Origin: an uncultured Ruminococcus sp.
GTDB taxonomy: Bacteria > Bacillota > Clostridia > Oscillospirales > Acutalibacteraceae
Assembly: GCA_944415425.1 (NCBI GenBank)
Contig: CALYBP010000012.1
Coordinates: forward strand, 1 to 40,401
Length of the DNA stretch: 40,401 bases
Direction: 5' to 3'
The notes under the pieces were generated by a model. That model was not told where the DNA came from. It worked only from the letters and a program-made list of their open reading frames with translations, and did not search any database. This document shows positions 22,908-30,735 of this stretch, one piece after another. The position numbers were made by a program, and so were the translations under genes. How positions within the stretch are numbered: position 1 is the first letter of the stretch; each line of letters begins with the position of its first letter.

Positions 22908-24851
22908 ATGATTAATGTTGAATTAAAGGGCGGGGTTGTTAAAGAATTTAACGATAATATTTCACCTGCTGAAATTGCAAAATCTATCGGTGCAGGTCTT
23001 TACAAGTCTGTTTGCTGTGCAAGGGTAAACGGCGAGCTTTGCGACTTGCGTACACCGTTGAATGAGGACTGCAAGGTCGAGCTTCTTACTTTCGATGACG
23101 CCGACGGCAAAAAAGCATTTTGGCATACCGCTTCTCATATTCTTGCTCAAGCTGTTAAAAGACTGTACCCTAATGCAAAATGTGCTATCGGTCCGGCTAT
23201 TGACAGCGGATTTTACTATGATTTTGACGTTGAGAAGCCATTTTCATCCGAAGATTTGGAAAAAATTAAGGCGGAAATGAAAAAGATTGTTAAATCGGGC
23301 GTTGAAATCGAGCGTTTTGAGCTTCCGGCAGATAAGGCAGTTGAGCTTCTTGAGGATATGAATGAACCTTACAAAGTTGAGCTTGTAAAAGAGCATGCGG
23401 ATAAAGGTGAGAACATAAGCTTTTATAAACAGGATGATTTTACCGATCTGTGCGCAGGGCCTCACCTTATGAATGTGTCAGTTGTAAAGGCAATTGAACT
23501 TACAAGCTGCACGGGCGCATACTGGAGAGGTGATGCCAATAACGCTCAGTTGTGCCGTGTTTACGGTGTAGCGTTCCCGAAAGCGTCAATGCTTGAAGAA
23601 CATTTGAAAATGCTTGAAGAGGCAAAAAAACGCGATCATAACAAAATCGGAAGAGAGCTTGGCTTCTTTACTACTTCCGATCTGATAGGACAGGGTCTGC
23701 CTATACTCATGCCTAAGGGAGCAAGAGTTCTTCAGCTTTTACAGCGCTTTGTTGAAGATGAGGAGCAGAATAGAGGCTGGCAGCTTACAAAAACTCCGTA
23801 TATGGCTAAAAGCGACCTTTATAAAATCAGCGGTCACTGGGATCATTATCAGGACGGTATGTTTATACTTGGTGATCCCGAAAAGGATGACGAAGTATTT
23901 GCGCTTCGTCCTATGACATGTCCTTTCCAGTATCAGGTATATCTTAACCGCCAGCGTTCATACCGTGATCTTCCTCTGCGTTACAACGAAACATCAACTC
24001 TGTTCCGCAATGAAGCGAGCGGTGAGATGCACGGCCTTATAAGAGTAAGACAGTTTACGCTTTCGGAGGGTCATTTGATGTGTACTCCCGAACAGCTTGA
24101 AGACGAGTTTAAGAGTTGCCTTGAGCTTGCAATTTATATGCTTAAAACGCTCGGACTTTATGACGATGTTTCATACAGATTCTCTAAGTGGGATCCCAAT
24201 AACACAGAGAAATATATCGGCACAGCTGAGCAATGGGACGAAGCTCAGAATATGATGCAGAAAATCCTTGAGCACCTTGAGATTCCGTATGTTGAGGGAA
24301 TAGGCGAAGCTGCGTTCTACGGTCCTAAGCTTGATATTCAGATCAAGAATGTTTACGGAAAAGAGGATACTCTTATTACTATTCAGATTGACCAGATGCT
24401 TGCCGAAAAATTCGGTATGGAGTATGTTGACAGGGACGGCGTCAAGAAGATTCCGTGTATTATTCACAGAAGCTCAATAGGATGTTATGAAAGAACCCTT
24501 GCTCTTCTGATTGAAAAATACGCCGGAGCATTCCCGATGTGGCTTGCACCCGTTCAGGTCAAATTGCTTCCCGTTGCGGATAGACATCTTGATTATGTTT
24601 ATGAAATCAAAAATGCGCTTGAAGCAAAGGGTATGAGAGTTGAGGTCGACGGAAGAAGCGAAAAAATCGGATATAAAATTCGTGAAGCACAGCTTGACAA
24701 GGTTCCTTATATGTTCATTATAGGTGACAAGGATATTGAGGCTCATACGGTTTCGGTTCGTCACAGAAAAGAAGGAGATCTGGGTGCAATGAAACTTGAG
24801 GAATTTATCAATTTGGCTGTTGAAGAAATCAATTCAAAAACAATTAAGTAA
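22908..24851 (+). CDS. thrS: Threonyl-tRNA synthetase
   Basis: Class II synthetase that charges tRNA-Thr. The 647-residue length is normal. It has an N-terminal TGS domain (1-61), the editing domain with HTASHILAQAVKRLYP, the catalytic core with the zinc Cys in RPMTCPFQ, motif 2 around RNEASGEMHGLIRVRQF, and motif 3 IHRSSIGCYERTLALLIE, then the anticodon-binding domain (about 540-640). ATG 22908 follows AAGGAGAATTG. The gene is controlled by the T-box leader and followed at 14 bases by the M15-like gene. Confidence 0.97.
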   Translation: MINVELKGGVVKEFNDNISPAEIAKSIGAGLYKSVCCARVNGELCDLRTPLNEDCKVELLTFDDADGKKAFWHTASHILAQAVKRLYPNAKCAIGPAIDSGFYYDFDVEKPFSSEDLEKIKAEMKKIVKSGVEIERFELPADKAVELLEDMNEPYKVELVKEHADKGENISFYKQDDFTDLCAGPHLMNVSVVKAIELTSCTGAYWRGDANNAQLCRVYGVAFPKASMLEEHLKMLEEAKKRDHNKIGRELGFFTTSDLIGQGLPILMPKGARVLQLLQRFVEDEEQNRGWQLTKTPYMAKSDLYKISGHWDHYQDGMFILGDPEKDDEVFALRPMTCPFQYQVYLNRQRSYRDLPLRYNETSTLFRNEASGEMHGLIRVRQFTLSEGHLMCTPEQLEDEFKSCLELAIYMLKTLGLYDDVSYRFSKWDPNNTEKYIGTAEQWDEAQNMMQKILEHLEIPYVEGIGEAAFYGPKLDIQIKNVYGKEDTLITIQIDQMLAEKFGMEYVDRDGVKKIPCIIHRSSIGCYERTLALLIEKYAGAFPMWLAPVQVKLLPVADRHLDYVYEIKNALEAKGMRVEVDGRSEKIGYKIREAQLDKVPYMFIIGDKDIEAHTVSVRHRKEGDLGAMKLEEFINLAVEEINSKTIK

Positions 24852-24864
24852 AAGCAGGTGAAAT

Positions 24865-25665
24865 ATGTCCTACGGACCTACACCGTATGATAAAAAGAGC
24901 TATAAAGAATCTAAACGCCGCAGAAAACAGGCGATGAGGGCAGAACAAACAGGAAGAATACTTCCGTTTTCTGCTGTAAAACGAAGAGTAATTGTGCTTG
25001 TCTGCTCTGCCGCTTTGTTTTTGCTCGCCGGATTAGTATTATATTTTGTGTATTTTAATAACAGTGGCTCAGGTTCAGAAAATACAAACACTTCGGGCGG
25101 TACTGAATTTAATCAAAGCGATGAACTTTTACAGGTTGTCAATACCGGCAGTCCACTTGAAGCCGATTATGTCCCTGAGCTTGAAAGCTTTAAAAATTTT
25201 AAGGTTAATACACTTGCGTGCGACGATCTCGAAAGCTTTGTTACAAATGCGCAAAGCGACGGGGTTGAACTTAGGGTGGTGTCTGCTTATATTTCATATG
25301 ATGATCAGCAGTCGCTATATGAAGAAAAGCTTGAAAGTTATTTGTCAAATCCGGAATACACGGAAGTAAGAGCAGCTGCGGCGGCGCAAAAGTCTGTTCC
25401 AAAGGCCGGCTGCAGTGAGGCGCAGACCGGACTGCTTATTGGATTTGATGTGACAAATCCGTCGGTCGAAGCGTATTTGCAGAGAAACTGTATAAATTAC
25501 GGCTTTATTCAAAGATACACTGCTGAGAAGGCAGATGTCACTAAGCTTAATGAGAATAAATCCTTGTTTCGGTATGTAGGTGAGGAAAACGCTAAAAAAA
25601 TGCGTGCGCTCAATATGTGCCTTGAGGAATATTCGGATTATATTCTTTTGCAAAAAAATCAATAA
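24865..25665 (+). CDS. M15/VanY-like membrane-anchored protein with degenerate active site
   Basis: A 266-residue protein with a basic N-terminus, one transmembrane helix (about 41-63) and an outside domain that follows the D-Ala-D-Ala carboxypeptidase (M15B/VanY) pattern: DYVPEL at 101-106, LRVVSAYISYDDQQSLYEEK, SEAQTGLLIGFDV (184-196) and NYGFIQRY. The zinc-binding SxHxxGxxxD motif has Ala186 where His is expected, the Arg of SGYRSY is Ile, and the EPWHFRYVG end is KSLFRYVG with the His missing. It is therefore probably a pseudoenzyme, perhaps a peptidoglycan-binding or scaffold protein (inference). It lies 14 bases after thrS and may share its T-box control. Confidence 0.7.
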   Translation: MSYGPTPYDKKSYKESKRRRKQAMRAEQTGRILPFSAVKRRVIVLVCSAALFLLAGLVLYFVYFNNSGSGSENTNTSGGTEFNQSDELLQVVNTGSPLEADYVPELESFKNFKVNTLACDDLESFVTNAQSDGVELRVVSAYISYDDQQSLYEEKLESYLSNPEYTEVRAAAAAQKSVPKAGCSEAQTGLLIGFDVTNPSVEAYLQRNCINYGFIQRYTAEKADVTKLNENKSLFRYVGEENAKKMRALNMCLEEYSDYILLQKNQ

Positions 25666-25679
25666 AATTAAAAAAATAC

Positions 25680-25708
25680 TTGCAATTTGTAAACAGATGT
25701 TGTATAAT
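25680..25708 (+). promoter_or_regulatory. rpmE promoter
   Basis: TTGCAA (25680-25685), 17 bases, TATAAT (25703-25708), about 40 bases before the rpmE start. Confidence 0.75.
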
Positions 25709-25746
25709 CATTCTGTTATTTGTGCAAAGATAGGTAGGTGAAAATG

Positions 25747-25950
25747 ATGAAAGAGAATATCCATCCTAAGTATGAGCAGACAACAATTACTTGTGCTTGC
25801 GGTAATGTTATTGAAACAGGTTCAACTAAGAGTGACATCCGTGTTGAAGTTTGTTCAAAATGTCACCCCTTCTTTACAGGAAAGCAGAAATTAGTTGATA
25901 CAGGCGGACGCGTTGACAGATTCAAAAAGCGTTTTGGCATGGATAAATAA
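25747..25950 (+). CDS. rpmE: 50S ribosomal protein L31 (zinc-binding type)
   Basis: Large-subunit ribosomal protein of 67 residues starting MKENIHPKY, the usual N-terminus. Two Cys pairs, TCACGN and CSKCHPF, form the zinc site of the C+ paralogue, which in Bacillus is used when zinc is plentiful. [11 protein letters not shown] closes the protein. ATG 25747 fits the family; ATG 25744 and GTG 25738 are alternatives in the same frame. Confidence 0.95.
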   Translation: MKENIHPKYEQTTITCACGNVIETGSTKSDIRVEVCSKCHPFFTGKQKLVDTGGRVDRFKKRFGMDK

Positions 25951-25964
25951 TTTTTTGTAATTGT

Positions 25965-25990
25965 TAAGACGGCACTGCGGTGTCGTCTTA
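25965..25990 (+). terminator. Terminator after rpmE
   Basis: The stem TAAGACGGCAC / GTGTCGTCTTA, with one G-U pair and a short loop, is followed by TTTGCTTT. Confidence 0.75.
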
Positions 25991-26022
25991 TTTGCTTTAA
26001 TACAGTTATGCAGAGGTATTTT

Positions 26023-26652
26023 ATGTCAAAGGACTACAAGACCGTGCAAAATGAGGCACACGATGTTTTTGTTGAAAAACGTTCTAAGTTTATCGGATAC
26101 TGCAAGCCGGTTACAACGGAGCAGGAGGCTGTTGATTTTATAAATTCCAAACGAAGCGAGCATTGGGACGCTACTCATAATGTTTTTGCTTACTCACTCA
26201 GAGAAGGAAATATAAAAAGATACAGCGACGACGGTGAGCCGTCGGGTACTGCCGGTATGCCTGTACTTGATGTAATAACTAAAAGCGAGGTATACGATGT
26301 TTGTGTTGTTGTTACACGTTATTTCGGCGGTGTGCTTTTGGGCACGGGTGGACTTGTTCGTGCATACTCTCACGGTGCTAAGCTTGCACTTGAAGCCGGT
26401 AAGGTTGTTTTGATGCAGAGGTGTCTTATGTGTGATGTAAAGTGCACCTACAACCAATACGGCAAGGTTTCGTCACTTATTATGGAAATCGGTGCTGAAA
26501 TTGACGATACGATTTATGAAGCGGATGTCGAAATAAAATTTCACGTTAAACCTGAACTTCTTGACAAGCTTAATAAGCAGTTTGCCGACGCAACTTCGGG
26601 AGAGGTTAAGGCGAAGTCCGTTTGTGAAAAATATTTTACAACCGATATTTAA
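26023..26652 (+). CDS. YigZ/IMPACT family protein
   Basis: A 209-residue member of the YigZ (UPF0029/IMPACT) family. The N-terminal half has the diagnostic ATHNVFAYSLREG, YSDDGEPSGTAGMPVL and VTRYFGGVLLGTGGLVRAYS; the C-terminal half is the ferredoxin-like UPF0029 domain. The eukaryotic IMPACT homologue acts on translation control through Gcn2, but the bacterial role is not settled. ATG 26023 follows GAGG by seven bases; ATG 26008 is an alternative. Confidence 0.9.
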   Translation: MSKDYKTVQNEAHDVFVEKRSKFIGYCKPVTTEQEAVDFINSKRSEHWDATHNVFAYSLREGNIKRYSDDGEPSGTAGMPVLDVITKSEVYDVCVVVTRYFGGVLLGTGGLVRAYSHGAKLALEAGKVVLMQRCLMCDVKCTYNQYGKVSSLIMEIGAEIDDTIYEADVEIKFHVKPELLDKLNKQFADATSGEVKAKSVCEKYFTTDI

Positions 26653-26694
26653 TAATGGATATTTTATAAAGTTTGAGAAGTCAGGAAAAAATTG

Positions 26695-26723
26695 TTGACA
26701 ATATATATTCTTTGTGTTATAGT
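26695..26723 (+). promoter_or_regulatory. rplU operon promoter
   Basis: TTGACA (26695-26700), 17 bases, TATAGT (26718-26723), just upstream of the L21 leader. Confidence 0.85.
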
Positions 26724-26728
26724 ATATA

Positions 26729-26801
26729 AGCCGCATATTGTGGGTTATAAGTGATTCATATCCACCCACGGATAGCGAGTCTAATGTAAAGGAAGGTACT
26801 T
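26729..26801 (+). promoter_or_regulatory. Ribosomal protein L21 leader
   Basis: The region between the promoter and rplU contains CCGCATATTGTGGG, then CCACCCACGGATAGCG and the conserved-looking end leading to AAGGAAGG. The position, length and GTGGG/CCCAC pairing fit the L21 leader of Bacillota, which is thought to give autoregulation by L21. The call rests mainly on position. Confidence 0.6.
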
Positions 26802-26803
26802 AA

Positions 26804-27112
26804 ATGTACGCAGTTATTCAGACAGGCGGAAAGCAGTACAAAGTAACTAATGATGAAGTTATTTTTGTGGAGAAGCTTGACGCTCAGGCAGAAGAAACAG
26901 TAACGTTTGATGTTGTAGCTGTTTCAACAGATGACGGCCTTAAGGTTGGAACACCGTTTGTTGAGGGAGCTAAGGTTACTGCACAGGTTTTAAAGAACGG
27001 TAAGGGCAAGAAAATCAGAGTTGCTACTTACAAGCCCAAAAAAGGCGAGAAGAGAACAATGGGTCACAGACAGCCTTACACACAGGTTAAGATCACAGCT
27101 ATCGAAGCCTGA
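26804..27112 (+). CDS. rplU: 50S ribosomal protein L21
   Basis: Large-subunit protein of 102 residues, full length. It starts MYAVIQTGGKQYKV and ends with the typical GHRQPYTQVKI. It leads the rplU-prp-rpmA operon; prp begins two bases after its stop codon. Confidence 0.97.
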   Translation: MYAVIQTGGKQYKVTNDEVIFVEKLDAQAEETVTFDVVAVSTDDGLKVGTPFVEGAKVTAQVLKNGKGKKIRVATYKPKKGEKRTMGHRQPYTQVKITAIEA

Positions 27113-27114
27113 GT

Positions 27115-27432
27115 ATGATTACGGTAACTTTTAATTGTTCGGATGATTTAATTTGCGGTTTTGAAATTTCAGGTCATTCCGGATATTCCGAAGATGGCAG
27201 TGATATTATTTGTGCGGCTGTAAGTTCTGCTGCATATATGACTGCAAACACAATTACCGATGTTCTGCACATAAGCGCAGATGTTACCGAAAACGACGGA
27301 TTTATGAGATTGAATCTGTCAAAGAATGAAGCGGTTTTATCGTCTGATATATTAAACGGTTTTAGGCTTCATTTGACTGCTCTTTCGGAGCAATATTCAG
27401 ATTATATTAAACTTAAAATTTCGGAGGTGTAA
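27115..27432 (+). CDS. prp: Ribosomal-processing cysteine protease Prp
   Basis: Protease of 105 residues that removes the N-terminal extension of ribosomal protein L27 before its assembly. The catalytic dyad is His in [11 protein letters not shown] (H21) and Cys in DIICAAVSS (C33). Its place between rplU and rpmA is the conserved arrangement in Bacillota, and the adjacent L27 has the matching cleavage site. Confidence 0.94.
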   Translation: MITVTFNCSDDLICGFEISGHSGYSEDGSDIICAAVSSAAYMTANTITDVLHISADVTENDGFMRLNLSKNEAVLSSDILNGFRLHLTALSEQYSDYIKLKISEV

Positions 27433-27436
27433 GGTA

Positions 27437-27721
27437 ATGCTTAAAATAAACATTCAGTTATTCGCTCATAAAAAAGGTATGGGTTCAACAAAGAACGGTC
27501 GTGACAGTGAATCAAAGCGTCTCGGCGTTAAACGTGCTGACGGACAGAAGGTTCTCGCAGGAAACATCCTTGTAAAGCAGAGAGGCACACATATTCATCC
27601 CGGTGAAAATGTAGGCATCGGCTCTGACGACACACTGTTTGCAAAGATTAACGGTGTAGTTAGATTTGAGCGTGTTGGCAAAGACAGAAAGCGTGCAAGC
27701 GTTTACCCTGTTGAGCAGTAA
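27437..27721 (+). CDS. rpmA: 50S ribosomal protein L27 with cleavable N-terminal extension
   Basis: Large-subunit protein of 94 residues near the peptidyl transferase centre. It begins [19 protein letters not shown]. The first nine residues, ending in LF, are the Prp-processed extension, with cleavage expected between F9 and A10; the mature N-terminus AHKKG reaches toward the P site. The gene begins five bases after prp. Confidence 0.97.
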   Translation: MLKINIQLFAHKKGMGSTKNGRDSESKRLGVKRADGQKVLAGNILVKQRGTHIHPGENVGIGSDDTLFAKINGVVRFERVGKDRKRASVYPVEQ

Positions 27722-27735
27722 GCATAAATCAGTTG

Positions 27736-27760
27736 AGGGTGGATTTTATCCACCCTTTTT
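27736..27760 (+). terminator. Terminator after rpmA
   Basis: AGGGTGGA / TCCACCCT stem with a 5-base loop and a T run. Confidence 0.9.
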
Positions 27761-27801
27761 GTTTATACTATAAATAACACAATACTTTCGGAGTGCTTAT
27801 T

Positions 27802-29073
27802 ATGTTTGTAGATAAGGCTAAAATAAAAATCAAAGCAGGCGACGGAGGCGACGGTGCGGTTTCGTTTCACAGGGAAAAGTACGTTGCCGCAGGCGGTCCA
27901 GACGGCGGCGACGGCGGCAGAGGCGGAAATGTTGTATTTGTTGCCGATTCAAACCTTTCAACGCTTGCCGATTTCAGATATAAAAGAAAATATGTTGCCC
28001 AAAAGGGCGAAAACGGCAGAGGCGGTAGATGTAAGGGAAAAAATGCCGATGATTTAATAATCCGCGTGCCCGTGGGAACGGTTGTAAAAGAAGAGAGCAC
28101 AGGCAGAATTTTAGCCGATGTTTCATCAAAGGAACCGTATATCGTTGCAAGAGGCGGAAAAGGCGGCTGGGGAAATCCCCATTTTGCTACTCCCGTAAGA
28201 CAGGTGCCGAGATTTGCAAAGCCGGGACTTCCCGGAGAGGAATTTGATGTAGTGCTTGAGCTCAAACTGCTTGCCGATGTAGGCTTAGTAGGATACCCTA
28301 ATGTCGGCAAAAGCACGCTTGTGTCGGTTGTTTCACAGGCAAAGCCTGAAATAGGTAACTATCATTTTACAACCATAACTCCTGTTTTAGGCGTTGTTTC
28401 AATGGGGGAAGGAAGTTCTTTCGTAATTGCCGATATTCCCGGACTTATCGAGGGAGCGTGGCAGGGCGTAGGACTTGGACATCAGTTTTTGCGCCATGTG
28501 GAAAGATGCAGAATGCTTGTGCATATTGTTGATGTGTCGGGAAGCGAGGGCAGAAATCCGATAGATGACTTTAATACCATAAATTCAGAGCTTGAAAAAT
28601 TCAATCCCGAGCTTGCAAAAAGACCTATGATTGTGGCAGGAAACAAGTGCGATATGGCGACCGATGAGCAGATTGAGGAGTTTAAATCTTATGTCGAGTC
28701 AAAAGGATATGATTTTTTCCCGATTATGGCTGCAATTCGCTACGATGTTGACCCGATGCTCAAAAAAATTCAGGAAATGCTTTCAAAATTGCCTCCGATT
28801 ATTCATTATGAGGCAGAACCCGCTCCTGTTGTAGGTGTTGAGGACTTTGACGACCACAGCGTTGCGATAAAAAATGTAAACGGGATTTATACTGTGGAAG
28901 CTGATTGGCTGCTTCAGGTTATGAAAGGCATTAATTTTGACGATTATGAAAGTCTTAATTATTTTCAAAAGGTCCTCATTAACGGCGGCGTAATTGATGC
29001 CTTGCGTAAGCACGGGTGCAGCGACGGAGATACTGTATCTATCTATGATGTTGAGTTTGACTTTATGGATTAA
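27802..29073 (+). CDS. obgE: Obg family GTPase
   Basis: Essential GTPase linked to 50S assembly and, in Bacillus, to stress response and sporulation. The 423-residue protein has the glycine-rich Obg fold (1-157, with GGDGGRGG), the G domain with G1 GYPNVGKST, G3 DIPGLIEG and G4 NKCD, and a C-terminal OCT domain (about 345-423). ATG 27802 sits eight bases after CGGAG; a GTG at 27793 overlaps that site. It is followed closely by mrnC. Confidence 0.96.
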   Translation: MFVDKAKIKIKAGDGGDGAVSFHREKYVAAGGPDGGDGGRGGNVVFVADSNLSTLADFRYKRKYVAQKGENGRGGRCKGKNADDLIIRVPVGTVVKEESTGRILADVSSKEPYIVARGGKGGWGNPHFATPVRQVPRFAKPGLPGEEFDVVLELKLLADVGLVGYPNVGKSTLVSVVSQAKPEIGNYHFTTITPVLGVVSMGEGSSFVIADIPGLIEGAWQGVGLGHQFLRHVERCRMLVHIVDVSGSEGRNPIDDFNTINSELEKFNPELAKRPMIVAGNKCDMATDEQIEEFKSYVESKGYDFFPIMAAIRYDVDPMLKKIQEMLSKLPPIIHYEAEPAPVVGVEDFDDHSVAIKNVNGIYTVEADWLLQVMKGINFDDYESLNYFQKVLINGGVIDALRKHGCSDGDTVSIYDVEFDFMD

Positions 29074-29094
29074 TTTGAATAAACGGTAATAAAT

Positions 29095-29505
29095 ATGGAA
29101 AATATAGCATTAAAGCATACTAAAACAGATGAAATTTCCCCTTTGACGCTTGCGTTTGTCGGCGACGGAGTATATGATCTGCTCGTTAGAGAATATCTTG
29201 TTAAAAGTGCAAACCGCCCCGTGGGTAAATTAAACAGCATTAAGGTTTCGCTCGTGAATTGCAAAAGCCAGGCGAGATTTGCAAAGGAAATTATGCCTAA
29301 GCTCACGGAAAAAGAACTTTCGGTCTATAAAAGGGGCAGGAATTCAGCTCCTAAGTGCACGCCTAAAAACAGCAGCGTAGCGGATTATCACAGCGCAACA
29401 GGTCTTGAGGCGTTGTTCGGCTATCTTTATTTAAACGGTGAAAATGACAGAATAAAAGAGCTTTTTTCCTTGATTTTACATATTTCCGATTTAGAAGTGA
29501 TATAA
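29095..29505 (+). CDS. mrnC: Mini-ribonuclease III
   Basis: RNase III catalytic domain without a double-stranded RNA binding domain; in Bacillus it matures the 3' end of 23S rRNA. The 136 residues include the signature LAFVGDGVYDLLVREYL (D24) and ATGLEALFGYLYL with the second metal-binding Glu. The usual signature reads GDAVYE; here it is GDGVYD, still acidic. Its stop codon overlaps the start of the YitT gene (TAATG). Confidence 0.92.
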   Translation: MENIALKHTKTDEISPLTLAFVGDGVYDLLVREYLVKSANRPVGKLNSIKVSLVNCKSQARFAKEIMPKLTEKELSVYKRGRNSAPKCTPKNSSVADYHSATGLEALFGYLYLNGENDRIKELFSLILHISDLEVI

Positions 29506-30392
29506 TGGATAAATTAAAATTAAAAAAACCATCACTTAATACTGTAAAAACTACTGTTGCGGATTATATAATAATTGTAATTGGTGCGGTTTTGTATGCA
29601 CTGTCAGTAGTAATTTTTACAGCGCCCAATAATATAGCTCCTGGCGGGCTTACCGGTATAGCTACGATGCTCAACTATATGTTTTCTCTTCCGATAGGAA
29701 CGCTTGTGTTTGTTATGAATATTCCTTTGTTCGTTTGGGGTGCCGTAGAAAACGGTATAGGATTTTTGAGTAAAACCATAGTCGGAACGGCGTTTGTATC
29801 AATAGCTATTGATGTTTTGATTCTGTTTATGCCTGTTTACTCAGGCGACACAATGCTTGCGGCGCTATTCGGAGGAATATTAAACGGACTGGGCCTTGGC
29901 TTGATATTCTATCGCGGAGGCTCAACAGGAGGCGCCGACATAATTGCTCTGAATATTCACAGTCGTATGCCGTATGTTTCAACAGGTACTATAATCTTAA
30001 TTGTAGATATAATTACGCTTGTTATGGTGTACTTTGTTTATGATACCATAGAGAGTGTGTTATATGCTATTGTAGCCATTTTTGTCAGCATAAAGGTGAT
30101 TGATACCCTGACATACGGTACATCTCGTGATAACGGAAAGCTTATGTTTATTATTACTAATATGCATAAATCCGTAAGCGATGCGATTATAAACGACCTT
30201 GAAAGGGGCGTTACGCTGCTTGACGGCGAGGGAGCGTACAGCGGTGAAAAAAAGAGGGTCATAATGTGCGCCGTTCGTCCTCAGCAGGTTTTCAGAATAC
30301 AAAACAAGATAAAATCAATAGACGAAAACGCTTTTATAATTGTAACTACTGCGGGTACTATAAGAGGCAAAGGGTTTGTAAAAAAACAGTAA
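29505..30392 (+). CDS. YitT family membrane protein
   Basis: A 295-residue protein of the YitT family. Five or six transmembrane helices (about 18-185) form the first domain, with the signature APNNIAPGGLTGIATM and YRGGSTGGADIIAL. The C-terminal DUF2179 domain (about 225-285, LLDGEGAYSGEKKRVIMCAV) is cytosolic. The transported substrate, if any, is unknown. It is translationally coupled to mrnC. Confidence 0.9.
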   Translation: MDKLKLKKPSLNTVKTTVADYIIIVIGAVLYALSVVIFTAPNNIAPGGLTGIATMLNYMFSLPIGTLVFVMNIPLFVWGAVENGIGFLSKTIVGTAFVSIAIDVLILFMPVYSGDTMLAALFGGILNGLGLGLIFYRGGSTGGADIIALNIHSRMPYVSTGTIILIVDIITLVMVYFVYDTIESVLYAIVAIFVSIKVIDTLTYGTSRDNGKLMFIITNMHKSVSDAIINDLERGVTLLDGEGAYSGEKKRVIMCAVRPQQVFRIQNKIKSIDENAFIIVTTAGTIRGKGFVKKQ

Positions 30393-30426
30393 GCGAAAAC
30401 TTTTATCTGTTAAATAATTAATTTTG

Positions 30427-30455
30427 GACTGTTTCTTAATGAAGCAGTCTTTTTT
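30427..30455 (+). terminator. Terminator after the YitT gene
   Basis: GACTGTTTC / GAAGCAGTC stem with one G-U pair, loop TTAAT, then six T. Confidence 0.85.
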
Positions 30456-30654
30456 ATATACAGAAAACTCATCAAAATTGTTTGACAGCGAGTGTTTGAT
30501 GTATCAGCCTGTCTGCTCTAATTGCGCATCGAGGTACTTAACTTTTTTATTAAAAAGTGATTGTTTTTTATTTGATATAAACCGTTTTATGAAATTTTAA
30601 ATAATTTAACACAGTTTAATGATATAAAAATTATGTATAATATGTTAAAAGTGT

Positions 30655-30682
30655 TTGAATTTACAGGATTATATGTTATAAT
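30655..30682 (+). promoter_or_regulatory. Amylase promoter
   Basis: TTGAAT (30655-30660), 16 bases, TATAAT (30677-30682), about 54 bases before the preferred start codon. Confidence 0.6.
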
Positions 30683-30735
30683 ATTCATTGATATGTATTT
30701 ATATCATTTTAGAATTTTGAAAGACGGTGATTAAT

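Larger units (their letters stand above)
30393..30735. other. Intergenic region before the amylase gene
   Basis: About 340 bases. It contains the terminator at 30427-30455, an AT-rich stretch and the amylase promoter at 30655-30682. I see no further gene or RNA motif. Confidence 0.7.

Noticed and set aside
27867..28316. 149-codon minus-strand ORF
   Set aside because: Shadow of the glycine-rich part of obgE; the Pro/Ser-rich translation is the usual antisense of Gly-rich coding sequence.
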